Shown: positions 29,577 to 37,726, counted from the stretch's first letter. The stretch: 64,000 nucleotides of DNA from Mycobacterium celatum (GCF_002101595.1 NZ_LQOM01000031.1:62001-126000); one strand, 5' to 3'. A program made the numbers and translations. The notes: a model not told the origin generated them from the letters alone.

Positions 29577-29939
29577 GTGACGCAGAAACCAGAGATCGAC
29601 TTCCCGACCGGCCCGGCTCCCACACAGCTCGTCATCCAAGACCTGGTGATCGGCGACGGCCCCGAAGCCGTGCCGGGCGGCACCGTCGAGGTCCACTACG
29701 TCGGCGTGGAGTACGACACCGGCGAAGAGTTCGACAGCTCGTGGAGCCGCGGCGAATCCATCGAGTTTCCGCTGCGCGGCCTCATCCAGGGCTGGCAGGA
29801 CGGCATTCCCGGAATGAAGGTGGGCGGTCGGCGGCAACTGGTGATCCCGCCCGCACAGGCCTACGGGCCGGCCGGTTCGGGCCACCAACTGTCAGGCAAG
29901 ACGCTGATCTTCGTCATCGATCTGCTCGCCACTCGGTAG
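29577..29939 (+). CDS. FKBP-type peptidyl-prolyl cis-trans isomerase
   Basis: A 120-residue single-domain FKBP lacking a signal peptide, so presumably cytoplasmic. Core features are TVEVHYVGVEYDTGEEFDSS, SIEFPLRGLIQGWQDGIPGM and RRQLVIPPAQAYGPAGSGHQ, which contain the drug/substrate-pocket residues Y, D, F, V, I, W and Y of FKBP12-like domains. The GTG at 29577 is the likely start. It is divergent from the FAD oxidoreductase, leaving a ~40-bp shared promoter region, and lies 56 bp before arfA. Confidence 0.93.
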   Translation: MTQKPEIDFPTGPAPTQLVIQDLVIGDGPEAVPGGTVEVHYVGVEYDTGEEFDSSWSRGESIEFPLRGLIQGWQDGIPGMKVGGRRQLVIPPAQAYGPAGSGHQLSGKTLIFVIDLLATR

Positions 29940-29995
29940 CCTGCTGCCCTAGGCTTCAAATCGCGCGGTGGCACGAACTCGATGACGGAGGGCCT

Positions 29996-30658
29996 ATGGC
30001 GGATTCCGACGAAGCAGCCGAAACCACGCAGTGGCGGCGAGCCGCCAAGTTTTACCGACGACCCCTCGGTGTGCCCTGGCTGATCGCCCTGGTGGTAATT
30101 CCGCTGCTGCTGGGCGCAATCGGCTACGGCTTGTCGGAACGCACCCGCTCGCAGGTCAACGGACCCACCGGCGCATTGCCGACGCTGGCCCCGCCCACGT
30201 CGGCGGGTGCTTCGCCACCGGCGCCGACCATTCCGCCGATATCGTTGGCTCCGGTGTCAATCACCCGCAACGGCAAGGACATTACGCTGCGCGGCGACTT
30301 TCCCGATGAAAAAGCCAAGAGGGCTTTGCTCGACGCGGTGATCGCATCGGTTGGCTCAGAAGCCAACGTCATCGACAACCTCGGAATCAACCCGGACATC
30401 AACGCGCTCGACTTCTCCGATGCCGGACCGGTTTTCAACGCCGCGGCATCGATTCCTGATTTCGGCCTCTCCGTCGCTGGCGACACCATCACGCTGACCG
30501 GCACTGCCGCATCGATGGCTCAGGCCGACGCCGTCCTGCAGGCCGCCGACGACGCCTGGCCCAACCTGAATATCGACAACCAGATCGAGGTGAGCGGCCC
30601 CATCACGCCGACCGGATCGCCGGCCCCGGCTCCTGCTCCCGGCGGCCACGGCAGATAA
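29996..30658 (+). CDS. arfA: ArfA/OmpATb-like protein lacking the OmpA domain
   Basis: A 220-residue protein. Residues 1-45 hold a cytoplasmic stub and one membrane helix (VPWLIALVVIPLLLGAIGYG). A Pro-rich linker and the ArfA BON-type domain (SITRNGKDITLRGDFPDE to NIDNQIEVSGPI) follow, matching ArfA/OmpATb of M. tuberculosis. The protein then stops after SPAPAPAPGGHGR. The ~130-residue C-terminal OmpA peptidoglycan-binding domain of the 326-residue M. tuberculosis protein is absent, and no remnant lies between its stop and arfB 12 bp later. ArfABC is implicated in ammonia release and acid adaptation; this short form could not anchor to peptidoglycan through an OmpA domain. Confidence 0.88.
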   Translation: MADSDEAAETTQWRRAAKFYRRPLGVPWLIALVVIPLLLGAIGYGLSERTRSQVNGPTGALPTLAPPTSAGASPPAPTIPPISLAPVSITRNGKDITLRGDFPDEKAKRALLDAVIASVGSEANVIDNLGINPDINALDFSDAGPVFNAAASIPDFGLSVAGDTITLTGTAASMAQADAVLQAADDAWPNLNIDNQIEVSGPITPTGSPAPAPAPGGHGR

Positions 30659-30670
30659 GGAGGATCCGAC

Positions 30671-30823
30671 ATGGACTTCGTCATCCAATGGCTGTGGTAT
30701 CTCCTGGCGTTCGTGGTGGGCTCGGCGGTGGCGTGGGCGATCACCGTCGCATCGATTCGGCGCACAAGCGAAGAGGAAGCCCTGGCGGACCTGCCCGGCT
30801 CGCGTGAGATGGGAGCGCGCTGA
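30671..30823 (+). CDS. arfB: ArfB small membrane protein
   Basis: A 50-residue protein with one transmembrane segment (WLWYLLAFVVGSAVAWAITV) and a charged tail (SIRRTSEEEALADLPGSREM). Size, MDFVIQW start and position match ArfB (Rv0900) of the arfABC operon. AAGGAGGA lies 7 bp upstream of the ATG at 30671. Its TGA overlaps the ATG of the next small gene (TGATG at 30821-30825). Confidence 0.88.
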   Translation: MDFVIQWLWYLLAFVVGSAVAWAITVASIRRTSEEEALADLPGSREMGAR

Positions 30824-30972
30824 TGCACGACCCGAACTGGTGGCTGATGGTGCTGTCCTTTGTGCTCGGATTGGTGCTGACCTTCGCGCTGATGGTGCGG
30901 CGGGTGAAACGCGAAGTGCCGGTGAGCGCTTCGAACTCGCAGACCTCCGAGAAGAGCGACGACGCATCCTAA
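30823..30972 (+). CDS. arfC: Short ArfC-like membrane protein
   Basis: A 49-residue protein with an N-terminal membrane helix (WWLMVLSFVLGLVLTFALMV) and a short hydrophilic tail ending SEKSDDAS. The position after arfB and the HDPNWW..LGLVLT start resemble the beginning of ArfC (Rv0901). That protein is ~175 residues in M. tuberculosis, so almost the whole soluble domain is missing here. Its TAA shares CTAA (30969-30972) with the convergent prrB stop, which leaves no room for the missing part. Confidence 0.78.
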   Translation: MHDPNWWLMVLSFVLGLVLTFALMVRRVKREVPVSASNSQTSEKSDDAS

Positions 30973-32309
30973 GTCGGCGGCGGCAGGCGCAGGAGCAGCC
31001 GCACCCCGCCCAGCGGGCTGTCGTCCAATGACGCTGTCCCGCCGTGCAATTGGGCCTGCTGGGCCACCAACGCCAGCCCCAGACCCGAGCCGGAATGCGA
31101 GGCCGTCGACCCGCGGGAGAACCGCTCGAACACCACGTGGCGCTCCTGCTCGGGAACGCCGCTGCCGTTGTCGTCGATGGCGATTTCCACGCCCTCACGG
31201 GAACTGACCGCGGACAGCTGAACCCGGGTCGCGCCGCCGTGCTTGACAGCGTTGGCGATGGCGTTGTCGACCGCGAGACGCAACCCGGCCGGCAGCCCCA
31301 CGATGATGCACGTCGGTGACGGCACAAGCGAGACGTCGAGGTCGGGGTAGACCCGCATGGCGTCGTGCGCGGCGCGGTCGAGAAGTTCGGTGATGTCTAC
31401 CGGCACGTGGTCGTCGGAGGTCGACAGCTCACCCTGCGCCAGTCGCTCCAGCGCCGACAGCGTGGCCTCGATACGTGTCTGGGTGCGGACCACGTCGTTG
31501 AGCACTTCTTTGCGCTGGTCGTCCGGAAGGTCCAGGGTGGTCAGCACTTCGAGGTTGGTGCGCATTGCGGTCAGCGGCGTTCGCAGCTCATGCGCCGACA
31601 CCGACGCGAAGTCACGCGCCGACGCGAGCGCCTCCTTGGTGCGTTCCTGCTCCTTCCAAATGCGTTGCAGCATGCCTCGCATCGCCTCGGCGATCTCCAC
31701 GGCCTCGGTGGCGCCGCGGATTGCCACCTGCGGCGCCTCGTCGCCGGCGTCGATCGAGCGGGTCTGCTGGGCCAGCCGCTTGAACGGTCGCACCGCGAAA
31801 GCTGCCAGCAGCCAAGCGAATACGGCCGAGGCGCCGATCGCCAGGCCACAGATGATGATGACCCGGCGGTGCCGGTTGTTGGTCCGGGCGATGGTGTCAT
31901 CGTAGGTCGCCCCGACTTCCACCGACGTGGCCTGCGGCGCCGGGATTTCCACCGTGCGCACCCGGTAGCGCACCCCGTTGACGTAGGTGTCGTCGTAGCC
32001 CGCGGGCAGCTCCGGCAACACCACCGTCGAGTTGGACGTGACCTGGTTGCCGCGGCGCACGGTGATGACGGTGTCCTGGTCGTTGGGCGATCGCGGAATC
32101 TCGTCCAGGCCGCGCGGCAGGAACGGGATCGCGAACCCCGCAGCCTCGTCGAGGCGGCGGTCCAGGCGCTCCTTGCTGTCGCCGGTGATCCCGAACCACA
32201 CGACGGCACCCACGATGAGCACCGGAATGGCCGCGCCGATCGCCGTCGCGATCACCACCCGGGTACGCAGCGAGGGCGTACGGGTCAGGATCCGGGACAA
32301 GACGTTCAT
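30969..32309 (-). CDS. prrB: Two-component sensor histidine kinase PrrB
   Basis: A 446-residue membrane histidine kinase. Residues ~17-42 and ~152-175 are transmembrane helices bounding a periplasmic sensor. A HAMP region with FAVRPFKRLAQQTRSIDAGD follows. The phospho-acceptor His is in ASVSAHELRTPLTAMRTNLE, and the ATPase domain has DNAIANAVKHGG (N box), IDDNGSGVPEQE (G1) and GSGLGLALVAQQ (G2). It corresponds to the essential PrrB of M. tuberculosis. It is transcribed after prrA with a 10-bp gap and is convergent with arfC. Confidence 0.96.
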   Translation of the reverse strand: MNVLSRILTRTPSLRTRVVIATAIGAAIPVLIVGAVVWFGITGDSKERLDRRLDEAAGFAIPFLPRGLDEIPRSPNDQDTVITVRRGNQVTSNSTVVLPELPAGYDDTYVNGVRYRVRTVEIPAPQATSVEVGATYDDTIARTNNRHRRVIIICGLAIGASAVFAWLLAAFAVRPFKRLAQQTRSIDAGDEAPQVAIRGATEAVEIAEAMRGMLQRIWKEQERTKEALASARDFASVSAHELRTPLTAMRTNLEVLTTLDLPDDQRKEVLNDVVRTQTRIEATLSALERLAQGELSTSDDHVPVDITELLDRAAHDAMRVYPDLDVSLVPSPTCIIVGLPAGLRLAVDNAIANAVKHGGATRVQLSAVSSREGVEIAIDDNGSGVPEQERHVVFERFSRGSTASHSGSGLGLALVAQQAQLHGGTASLDDSPLGGVRLLLRLPPPT

Positions 32310-32319
32310 GGTCGCGGTG

Positions 32320-33030
32320 CTACTGCATGCGCAGCACGAATCCCACTCCTCGCACGGTGTGCAGCAGCCGCGGCGCGCCGTTGGCCTCCAGCTTGCGCCG
32401 CAGGTAGCCGATGAACACGTCGACGACGTTGGTGTCGGCGGCGAAGTCGTAGCCCCAGACCAGCTCCAGCAGCTGCGCGCGGGACAGCACCGCGGTCTTG
32501 TGCTCGGCCAGCACCGCGAGCAGGTCGAACTCCCGCTTGGTCAGGTCGACGTCCACCCCGTTGACCCGGGCGCGTCGGCCCGGGATATCGACCTCCAGCG
32601 GGCCGACCGTGATGGTTTCCGACGACGACGTCGCAGTGGATCCGCGGCGACGCAGCAGCGCCTTGACCCGCGCCACCAGCTCGGCCAGCACGAACGGCTT
32701 GACCAGGTAGTCGTCGGCGCCGGCCTCCAGGCCCATCACCCGGTCGTCGACCGAGCTGCGCGCCGACAGCACGCAGACCGGCACGTCGTTGTCCATCGCG
32801 CGCAGCGCGGTGACCACGCTGACGCCGTCCAGCACGGGCATGTTGATGTCGAGCACAATCGCGTCCGGCCGGGTCTCGGTGGCACTGCGCAGCGCCTCGG
32901 CGCCGTCGACTGCGGTCGACACCTCGAATCCGGACAGCCGCAGCCCGCGCTCCAGCGATGCGAGCACGTCGGAGTCGTCGTCGACCACCAAAACCCGGGG
33001 TGAGGTCACTCCAGTGTCCATGCCGCCCAT
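32320..33030 (-). CDS. prrA: Two-component response regulator PrrA
   Basis: A 236-residue OmpR/PhoB-type regulator, nearly identical in sequence to the essential mycobacterial PrrA as I recall it. The receiver domain (residues ~12-125) has the acidic pocket VVDDDSD, the phospho-accepting Asp61 in IVLDINMP, Thr/Ser in VLSARS and Lys in DDYLVKPF. The winged-helix effector domain (residues ~140-236) includes [15 protein letters not shown] and [16 protein letters not shown]. The start may be ATG 33030 or 33021. It is the first gene of prrAB and is divergent from the ABC exporter at 33117. Confidence 0.97.
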   Translation of the reverse strand: MGGMDTGVTSPRVLVVDDDSDVLASLERGLRLSGFEVSTAVDGAEALRSATETRPDAIVLDINMPVLDGVSVVTALRAMDNDVPVCVLSARSSVDDRVMGLEAGADDYLVKPFVLAELVARVKALLRRRGSTATSSSETITVGPLEVDIPGRRARVNGVDVDLTKREFDLLAVLAEHKTAVLSRAQLLELVWGYDFAADTNVVDVFIGYLRRKLEANGAPRLLHTVRGVGFVLRMQ

Positions 33031-33116
33031 CTTGCCTGATCGAGCGGCGTGGCGGTGGGAGGAGCCGCCCGGGCTTCGGCGCGTCGGTTGACCTCATCCT
33101 TTGTTGAGGTTTTACC

Positions 33117-35009
33117 GTGAAGCCCGTGAATATGGAATCGGTGGCCAGCCGCGCTCTCTACCGGCAGATGCATGCGCGGTCGGGCGAGCTTCGCTCGCTG
33201 GTGGGACGCGGCCTGGTCGGCCGGATCTGGCGCTTCTCCGGCCGGCATCACCGCAGGCTGGGCGCATTTGTCGCGGTCAGCGTGGTCAGCGCGCTGCTGA
33301 CCGTGGCCACCCCGATGCTGGCCGGCAAGGTGGTCGACGAGATCGTCAGCGGCACGGACGCCGCTGCGGTGGTGCTGCTGGCGGGTGTGATTGCTCTGGT
33401 GGCGGTCGCCGAGGCGGCGGTGTCACTGGTCACCCGGTGGCTGTCGTCGACCATCGGCGAGGGCCTGATCCTGGACCTGCGGACCGCGGTGTACGACCAC
33501 GTGCAGCGAATGCCGGTGGCGTTTTTCACCCGCACCCGCACCGGCGCGCTGGTCAGCCGGCTGGGCAACGACGTGATGGGCGCCCAGCGGGCGTTTTCCG
33601 ACACCCTTTCCGGCGTTGTCTCCAACCTGGTCACACTGACGCTGACACTGGTGGTGATGGCCGGGATCTCTTGGCAGATCACGGCGTTGTCGCTGTTGCT
33701 GGTGCCGCTGTTCGTGGTGCCGGCCCGCCGCATCGGCACCACGATGGCGCGGCTGAGCCGGGAACGCGCCGTCCACAACGCGACGATGAACAGCCAGATG
33801 ACCGAGCGGTTCTCCGCGCCGGGCGCCACCCTGGTCAAGCTGTTCGGCGACCCGGCGCGCGAGTCGCACGAGTTCGCGCTGCGCGCCGGGCGGGTGCGCG
33901 ACATCGGGGTGCGCTCGTCGATGCTGCAGTCGGTGTTCATGAACTCGCTGACGCTGATGTCGGCGCTGGCGCTGGCACTGGTGTACGGGCTGGGCGGGGT
34001 GCTGGCCATCGGCGGTCATCTGCAGGCCGGCGCAATCGTGTCGCTGGCGCTGCTGCTGACCCGGCTGTACGCGCCGCTGACCGCGCTGGTCAACGCACGG
34101 GTGGAAATCGCCAGTGCGCTGGTCAGTTTCGAGCGGGTTTTCGAGGTGCTGGATTTGGAGCCGCTGATCGTCGAGCGACCGGGCGCCGTGGCGGTGCCCA
34201 ACGGTCCCGTTTCGGTGGCCTTCGACGACGTGCGATTCGGCTACCCGTCGGCCGACAAGGTGTCGCTGGCGTCGCTGGAAGAGGTCGCGGTGCTCGATGC
34301 GCGCGGGGGAGACGAAGTGCTGCACGGGATTTCGTTCACCGCAGACCCGGGGCAGATGGTGGCGCTGGTGGGATCGTCCGGGGCCGGCAAGTCGACCATC
34401 GCGGCTCTGCTGGCCCGGCTCTACGACGTGGACTCCGGCGCGGTGCGGCTGGCCGGGGTCGACGTGCGCGACCTGACCACCGCGTCGCTGCGCCAGACCG
34501 TCGGCCTGGTCACCCAGGACGGCCACTTGTTCCACGAGTCGATCCGGTCGAACCTGCGGCTGGCGGCGCCTGACGCCTCGGACGACGAGTTGTGGGAGGC
34601 GCTGCGGCGTGCCCGGCTGGCCGACGTCGTCGCCGAGATGCCCGACGGTCTGGACACCGTGGTCGGGGAGCGTGGCTACCGTCTCTCCGGCGGTCAGCGG
34701 CAGCGGCTGACGATTGCCCGGCTGCTGCTGGGCCAGTCGCGGGTGGTCGTTCTCGACGAAGCGACGGCATCGCTGGATTCGGCGTCGGAAGCCGCTGTGC
34801 AGCAGGCGCTTTCGGAGGCGTTGGCGGGCCGGACCTCGATCGTCATCGCGCACCGGCTGTCCACCGTGCGGGCCGCCGATCAAATCCTGGTCGTGGAGGA
34901 CGGCCGGATCGTGGAGCGCGGCACGCATGACCAACTACTCGCCCGCGGCGGGCGCTACGCCGAGTTTTATCTCACCCAATTCGGCGGTGCCGACGAGGCG
35001 GCGGCATGA
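33117..35009 (+). CDS. ABC exporter, fused permease/ATPase half-transporter
   Basis: A 630-residue type IV ABC exporter subunit that should work as a homodimer. About six transmembrane helices lie in residues 45-330. The nucleotide-binding domain follows, with Walker A ALVGSSGAGKSTIAALLARL, Q-loop VTQDGHLF, signature RLSGGQRQRLTIARLLL, Walker B VVVLDEATASLD and the H-loop SIVIAHRLSTV. The substrate is unknown. Starts at GTG 33117 or ATG 33132 are possible. It is divergent from prrA (86 bp) and overlaps the kinase remnant downstream by 4 bp (ATGA). As I recall, it is not at this site in M. tuberculosis. Confidence 0.92.
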   Translation: MKPVNMESVASRALYRQMHARSGELRSLVGRGLVGRIWRFSGRHHRRLGAFVAVSVVSALLTVATPMLAGKVVDEIVSGTDAAAVVLLAGVIALVAVAEAAVSLVTRWLSSTIGEGLILDLRTAVYDHVQRMPVAFFTRTRTGALVSRLGNDVMGAQRAFSDTLSGVVSNLVTLTLTLVVMAGISWQITALSLLLVPLFVVPARRIGTTMARLSRERAVHNATMNSQMTERFSAPGATLVKLFGDPARESHEFALRAGRVRDIGVRSSMLQSVFMNSLTLMSALALALVYGLGGVLAIGGHLQAGAIVSLALLLTRLYAPLTALVNARVEIASALVSFERVFEVLDLEPLIVERPGAVAVPNGPVSVAFDDVRFGYPSADKVSLASLEEVAVLDARGGDEVLHGISFTADPGQMVALVGSSGAGKSTIAALLARLYDVDSGAVRLAGVDVRDLTTASLRQTVGLVTQDGHLFHESIRSNLRLAAPDASDDELWEALRRARLADVVAEMPDGLDTVVGERGYRLSGGQRQRLTIARLLLGQSRVVVLDEATASLDSASEAAVQQALSEALAGRTSIVIAHRLSTVRAADQILVVEDGRIVERGTHDQLLARGGRYAEFYLTQFGGADEAAA

Positions 35010-35245
35010 GACCGACCGGACAGGTGGTCCTGCGGCCGCGCGTGGATGTCGCGCTGTCTCGGGCCACCACACGGGGCGGGGACGAATTGTCCCTGCCCGA
35101 ACCTATTTCGCAGTTGCGTGCGCAATTCAGCGACCGCGGCGAACTGGAACGCCACGTCGTCGACTCAAGCGACCAGACCGTCGAGGAGACCGTGGCGTGG
35201 GTCAGGGACGGCTTGGAGCGCGACGCGTATCTTCTGCCGCGTTGA
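35006..35245 (+). pseudogene. C-terminal remnant of a P-loop kinase-like protein
   Basis: A 79-residue reading frame starting with the ATG that overlaps the ABC gene stop. VVLRPRVDVALSRATTRGGD, EPISQLRAQFSDRGELERHV and VVDSSDQTVEETVAWVRDGL resemble the C-terminal half of small AAA/chloramphenicol-phosphotransferase-like kinases. The P-loop half that should precede it is absent. It is therefore probably a truncated remnant, though an intact short protein cannot be excluded because the frame is open and coupled to the ABC gene. Its last 44 bp overlap the 3' end of the convergent MFS gene. Confidence 0.6.
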
Positions 35246-36476
35246 GCGAAGGTTCCACCTGTTCGGCGCGGCGCAGCGTGGACGCGAAGCCGAACCAGAT
35301 GACCAACGACCCCAGCGACAGCCCGCCCAGCATCAGGAAAGCCGTTGGGAATCCCAGGTGTTGGGCGACGAAACCGCCCAGGACCGGGCTGAGCGCACCG
35401 CCGAGGCCTTGCGCCGCCATGATGGCGCCCTGCCCGACGTTGACGTGGCCGGTGCCGTCGAGGATGCGTGCCACCAGGCCCGGCACCGCCACGGACAGCA
35501 TGCCGGCGCCGACGCCGTCGAGCACCTGCACGGGGATGATGCCCCAAGTCGTGATGACCCCGGCGGCGAGCAGCGCACGGACTGGCAGTGCGCTGAACGC
35601 GATCGCGATGGCCAGCCAGTACCCGCGGGTTTGGGCGATCCGTGTAGCGGCCAGCGCGGCGACGATCATGACGGCCTGGGCCACCACTACCGTGCTGGCC
35701 ACCGTGGTGAACGGGTTGGTGTGGGTGGCGACGACGGCCAGGCCGTAGAGCGGCAGCATCGCGGCGTTGCCCAGCCAGAACAACATCACCGCCGCCGCCA
35801 CCGCCAACAGTGGCCGCGACTCGAGCAACACCCGCAACCGCTTGACCGGCGCACGATCGCCGGGCGGCGCCTCGCCGCGGGCCACATGGTGGTCGATGTG
35901 ATCGGCCGGGAGGGCCAGCACGGCGCCGATGGTCACAGCGGCGAATCCCACCGCCAGCCAGAACACCCCGGCGTAACCGAAGAGCCAGCCCAGCAGCCCG
36001 GACAGTGCGGCGCCAATCATGTTGCCCGCGTGGTTGTAAGCCTGGTTGCGGCCGTTTTGCGCGGTGAATCCCGCTTGGCCCACGACGCCGAGCGTGATGC
36101 CGATGACCGCCGGCGCGATGGTCGCCCCGGAGATGCACATCACCGACTGCGCGGCGGTGACGACCCAGAAATTTCCCGAGGCGAGAATGACGGCCGACGC
36201 TGCCACGGCACCCAAACCGACGACGATGACCAACGCCCGCTTTCGAGTGGTGGCGTCGACCAAGGCTCCTGCCGGAGCGACGGTGCACATGCCGACAATG
36301 GCGCCCAGGGTGATGACCGCGCCGATAGCGCTGGTCGTCCAGCCACGCCCGGCCAGCAGGACTCCCAGGAACGGCCCCATGCCGGCCTCCATGTCGGCCA
36401 TGAAGAAGCTGACCGCTTGCAGCGCGGCCCGATCATGCGTCGGGACCGCTGGCGTGGATGTGTCGTGGCTGGCCAT
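35202..36476 (-). CDS. MFS transporter
   Basis: A 424-residue major facilitator protein with about twelve hydrophobic helices. The N-terminal half includes SFFMADMEAGMGPFLGVLLA, the loop APAGALVDATTRKRALVIVV (motif A-like) and AYNHAGNMIGAALSGLLGWL; the C-terminal half includes VQVLDGVGAGMLSVAVPGL. Its pattern suggests drug/metabolite efflux, but the substrate is unknown. The ATG at 36476 (MASHDTSTP) is chosen over an in-frame start 36 bp upstream. It overlaps the convergent kinase remnant by 44 bp and borders the stress gene cluster. Confidence 0.88.
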   Translation of the reverse strand: MASHDTSTPAVPTHDRAALQAVSFFMADMEAGMGPFLGVLLAGRGWTTSAIGAVITLGAIVGMCTVAPAGALVDATTRKRALVIVVGLGAVAASAVILASGNFWVVTAAQSVMCISGATIAPAVIGITLGVVGQAGFTAQNGRNQAYNHAGNMIGAALSGLLGWLFGYAGVFWLAVGFAAVTIGAVLALPADHIDHHVARGEAPPGDRAPVKRLRVLLESRPLLAVAAAVMLFWLGNAAMLPLYGLAVVATHTNPFTTVASTVVVAQAVMIVAALAATRIAQTRGYWLAIAIAFSALPVRALLAAGVITTWGIIPVQVLDGVGAGMLSVAVPGLVARILDGTGHVNVGQGAIMAAQGLGGALSPVLGGFVAQHLGFPTAFLMLGGLSLGSLVIWFGFASTLRRAEQVEPSLNAAEDTRRAPSRP

Positions 36477-36555
36477 CGATTGAATGTTGAGGTATCCGCG
36501 GGGCGACCGCAACGTTGCGAGATCTTGTCAAGCGAGCACAGGAAATATATGTGTA

Positions 36556-36590
36556 ATATCACAAGTTTCTCTGCGTGAGGAGGTGACCTG
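36556..36590 (+). promoter_or_regulatory. Leader of the ANTAR gene with a motif shared with the hsp20 promoter
   Basis: ATATCACAA at 36556-36564 recurs at 37667-37675 in the hsp20 promoter. GAGGAGGTGA just before the ATG at 36591 is a very strong Shine-Dalgarno sequence. The surrounding AT-rich stretch (GGAAATATATGTGTAAT) is atypical for this genome and fits a promoter. Confidence 0.5.
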
Positions 36591-36914
36591 ATGAACGACT
36601 ATCGACGGCCGCGCGACACGCGCCGCATCGGTGCGCGGATTCTGGACACCGCCGAGGGAGTGCTCGTCGCGTTGCGCCGCTGCCGTGTCGACCAAGCGTT
36701 CGTCGAACTCATGCATACGGCCAAGCGTCACGGAGTCAATCCGGTCAGCTTGGCCGATGCACTGGTGGCCATCGCCGAGGCTCAGCCGGGCAAGGACCTC
36801 GACGACGCGGCCATGGCCGTCGCCCTCAGCACGTGGGGGCGCCTATTCGGTCACAACGCACACGACCGTGCGGGTGTCGAGGACCTCGACGAGCTTCCGG
36901 CCACCGACGGCTAG
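36591..36914 (+). CDS. ANTAR-domain protein
   Basis: A 107-residue protein whose central part, ARILDTAEGVLVALRRCRVD followed by QAFVELMHTAKRHGVNPVSL and ADALVAIAE, matches the three-helix ANTAR RNA-binding antitermination domain. No GAF or receiver domain is attached, so it is a stand-alone ANTAR module with a short acidic tail. ANTAR proteins bind paired hexaloop hairpins to prevent transcription termination; its targets are not evident here. An exceptionally strong Shine-Dalgarno sequence precedes the ATG. It heads the stress cluster and shares a promoter motif with hsp20, so stress induction is likely. Confidence 0.82.
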   Translation: MNDYRRPRDTRRIGARILDTAEGVLVALRRCRVDQAFVELMHTAKRHGVNPVSLADALVAIAEAQPGKDLDDAAMAVALSTWGRLFGHNAHDRAGVEDLDELPATDG

Positions 36915-36931
36915 ACGGTGAACGCCTGCGC

Positions 36932-37126
36932 TCAGTCGTCGGCGGGCACCGGGACCACGATCGCCTGGTCGATCAGGTCAGCGGGGTTGGCATCGCGATC
37001 GGCGACGTCGGCGACATACGAAGTGTCCAGACCGCTTTGGTCATCGGCATCGACGAGACACTGCTGGTCCATCGCATCAGCTTCGGGTGCTTCGTCGACC
37101 CGGACGATTCCCTCGACGTTCTTCAT
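36932..37126 (-). CDS. Small acidic protein with duplicated ADxxDQ motif
   Basis: A 64-residue, strongly acidic protein containing two similar segments, PEADAMDQQCLVD and NPADLIDQAIVVP, which suggests an internal duplication. No domain is recognised. The ATG at 37126 has AAGGAGGG upstream with ~9 bp spacing, lying inside the 3' end of the merR-like gene, which it overlaps by 50 bp in another frame. The strong ribosome site supports real translation and coupling to the regulator. It may be a small stress-associated protein; function unknown. Confidence 0.62.
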   Translation of the reverse strand: MKNVEGIVRVDEAPEADAMDQQCLVDADDQSGLDTSYVADVADRDANPADLIDQAIVVPVPADD

Positions 37127-37505
37127 GATCGGAGTCCCTCCTTCCCCTTCGCGATGCGTTGCCGCCGGGTGCGGCGCGACGAGCCTTGAGTTCGGCGTTG
37201 TCCGACCGTAGTTGAGTGTTGTCGGACTCGAGCCGGGAGTTGCGCTCCTCCAGGTCGAGGATCTGCACGACGCCGGCCAGGTTGATCCCTTGGTCGACCA
37301 GTTCGCTGATTCGCTTCAGCCGGTCGAGGTCGTCGTCGCTGTAGCGTCTGGTGCCGCCGTCGGTGCGCGACGGGCTCAGCAGTCCCCAGCGCTCATAGAG
37401 CCGCAACGTTTGCGGCCCAATGCCCGACAGCTCGGATGCCACCGAGATGCCGTAGACGCCCCGCGCGGACCGCGGGGTCGCGTCGCTGGTCAACTGCGTC
37501 TCCAT
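37077..37505 (-). CDS. MerR-family (HspR-like) regulator
   Basis: A 142-residue MerR-type protein. The N-terminal winged helix GVYGISVASELSGIGPQTLR, then LYERWGLLSPSRTDGGTRRY and DDDLDRLKRISELVDQGINL, is of the HspR subtype. A short coiled coil (LDLEERNSRLESDNTQLRSD) and an unusually basic tail (ASRRGRRDSDHEERRGNRPG) follow. HspR-like proteins repress heat-shock genes. It is divergent from hsp20, and the 220-bp gap holds repeated 16-bp motifs that are its likely operators. Its 3' end overlaps the small acidic-protein gene. Confidence 0.88.
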   Translation of the reverse strand: METQLTSDATPRSARGVYGISVASELSGIGPQTLRLYERWGLLSPSRTDGGTRRYSDDDLDRLKRISELVDQGINLAGVVQILDLEERNSRLESDNTQLRSDNAELKARRAAPGGNASRRGRRDSDHEERRGNRPGRRSTRS

Positions 37506-37726
37506 TCGTCGTCGAGCTTCCTGGTTGCCGCGTACACAAAGCTATCATAACGGATACGACAAAGCTGTGTCAGCGCACATAGATTTCTCGTCGAAGCAGT
37601 AGGGCGGGGCGACTGGGATTCTCCAAAAATTTAGTGGCTAACACTTGCATAATGCTGCCTCTAGTGATATCACAAAGCTATGTCAGTAGACACAAGTCAT
37701 CTGGCAACTACTCGGGAGGTTAAGTC
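37506..37726. promoter_or_regulatory. Divergent merR/hsp20 promoter region with repeated 16-bp motif
   Basis: GACAAAGCTGTGTCAG (37558-37573) and CACAAAGCTATGTCAG (37671-37686) match at 14 of 16 positions, and a third partial copy, ACACAAAGCTATCA, lies at 37534-37547. The first contains the dyad GACA-N6-TGTC. ATATCACAA at 37667-37675 overlaps the last copy and recurs before the ANTAR gene. The spacing suggests separate operators for the two divergent promoters. Confidence 0.68.

Noticed and set aside
30659..30972. Search for a frameshifted OmpA domain after arfA
   Set aside because: No OmpA-like sequence is present in any frame before prrB; arfB and the short arfC frame occupy the space.
36512..36575. 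HspR HAIR box before the ANTAR gene
   Set aside because: CTTGTCAAG and neighbouring sequence do not fit CTTGAGT-N7-ACTCAAG; only the shared ATATCACAA motif is supported.
35046..36578. 510-codon plus-strand frame opposite the MFS gene
   Set aside because: Gln/His/Arg-rich antisense frame. The minus-strand product has clear transmembrane periodicity.
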